Positions 5,585-5,702 of a stretch of 5,702 nt of DNA are shown here, one piece after another; the stretch's first letter is position 1; each line of letters starts with the position of its first letter. A program made the position numbers and the translations under genes. Below the pieces are notes generated by a model. That model made no database searches. It was not told the DNA's origin and saw only the letters and a program-made list of their open reading frames with translations. The stretch covers positions 1-5,702 of the forward strand of contig JAGVLZ010000005.1 of the NCBI GenBank assembly GCA_020054055.1, written 5' to 3'. Origin of the DNA: Phycisphaerales bacterium (GTDB lineage: Bacteria > Planctomycetota > Phycisphaerae > Phycisphaerales > UBA1924).

Positions 5585-5702
5585 CGTTCCACCCGAACAG
5601 CGGCGGCGGCACCGCGATCCCGATGGGCCACACGCGGACGCTGTCCACCTTGTAGGGCTCGAGCGGCGTGCGTCGGAGACGCACGGTGACGGGCTGGAAC
5701 TC
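5574..5702 (-). CDS. C-terminal end of an unidentified minus-strand gene, 5'-partial (42 residues)
   Basis: On the minus strand the frame is open from the window edge for 42 codons to TGA (5576-5574). It reads EFQPVTVRLRRTPLEPYKVD at its start and ends IAVPPPLFGWNDAG. It has a plausible mix of hydrophobic, charged and aromatic residues rather than the Arg/Ser/Pro-rich make-up of shadow frames, and it reads in frame right to the edge. It converges on gene 4 with 8 bp between the stop codons. The fragment is too short to assign a family or function; a beta-strand-rich C-terminus is likely from the alternating hydrophobic pattern. The start lies outside the window. Confidence 0.6.
   Translation of the reverse strand, partial: EFQPVTVRLRRTPLEPYKVDSVRVWPIGIAVPPPLFGWNDAG

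Noticed and set aside
4042..5631. A 529-codon open frame on the minus strand opposite the beta-helix gene and overlapping gene 3
   Set aside because: Its product is Arg/Pro/Ala/Asp-rich with no recognisable domain. The plus-strand frame has a signal peptide, a ribosome binding site and regular beta-helix coils, so the antisense frame is a GC-driven shadow.

Overview
The window is high-GC bacterial DNA with mostly ordinary, chromosomal-looking gene content. I infer a planctomycete, most likely of the Phycisphaerae type. The reasons are a secreted protein with a C-terminal dockerin-like double calcium loop ending in a short Cys-containing tail, a secreted parallel beta-helix protein, a very large Pro/Glu/Gln/Lys-rich coiled-coil membrane protein, and wide GC-rich gaps between genes. 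This lineage call rests on family resemblance from memory, not on a marker gene.

Layout, left to right. (1) 1-1989, + strand: 3' part of a long coiled-coil membrane protein with a disordered, Gln-rich middle and a conserved-looking C-terminal end; its 5' end lies outside the window. (2) 2174-3721, + strand: secreted repeat protein, probably a seven-unit beta-propeller, ending in two EF-hand/dockerin-like calcium loops. (3) 4005-4262, - strand: 85-residue conserved-looking hypothetical protein. (4) 4420-5565, + strand: secreted right-handed parallel beta-helix protein with a six-rung cysteine ladder and an asparagine ladder. (5) 5574-5702, - strand: last 42 codons of an unidentified gene that converges on gene 4 with an 8-bp gap. 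Genes 2 and 3 converge across a 283-bp gap; genes 3 and 4 diverge across a 157-bp gap.

No pathway links these genes. Genes 2 and 4 are both exported surface or extracellular repeat proteins, gene 1 is probably envelope-associated, and gene 3 is probably cytoplasmic.

The most interesting signal is non-coding. A 28-29 bp sequence occurs three times, each copy starting 21-27 nt after a stop codon and always in the same orientation as the gene it follows (gene 1, gene 2 and, on the minus strand, gene 3). The gap between genes 2 and 3 therefore has two inverted copies, and between them sit two perfect short stem-loops. This looks like a dispersed 3'-end element, perhaps a transcript-end or REP-like repeat family. 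I found no CRISPR array, tRNA, rRNA, transposase or defence system.
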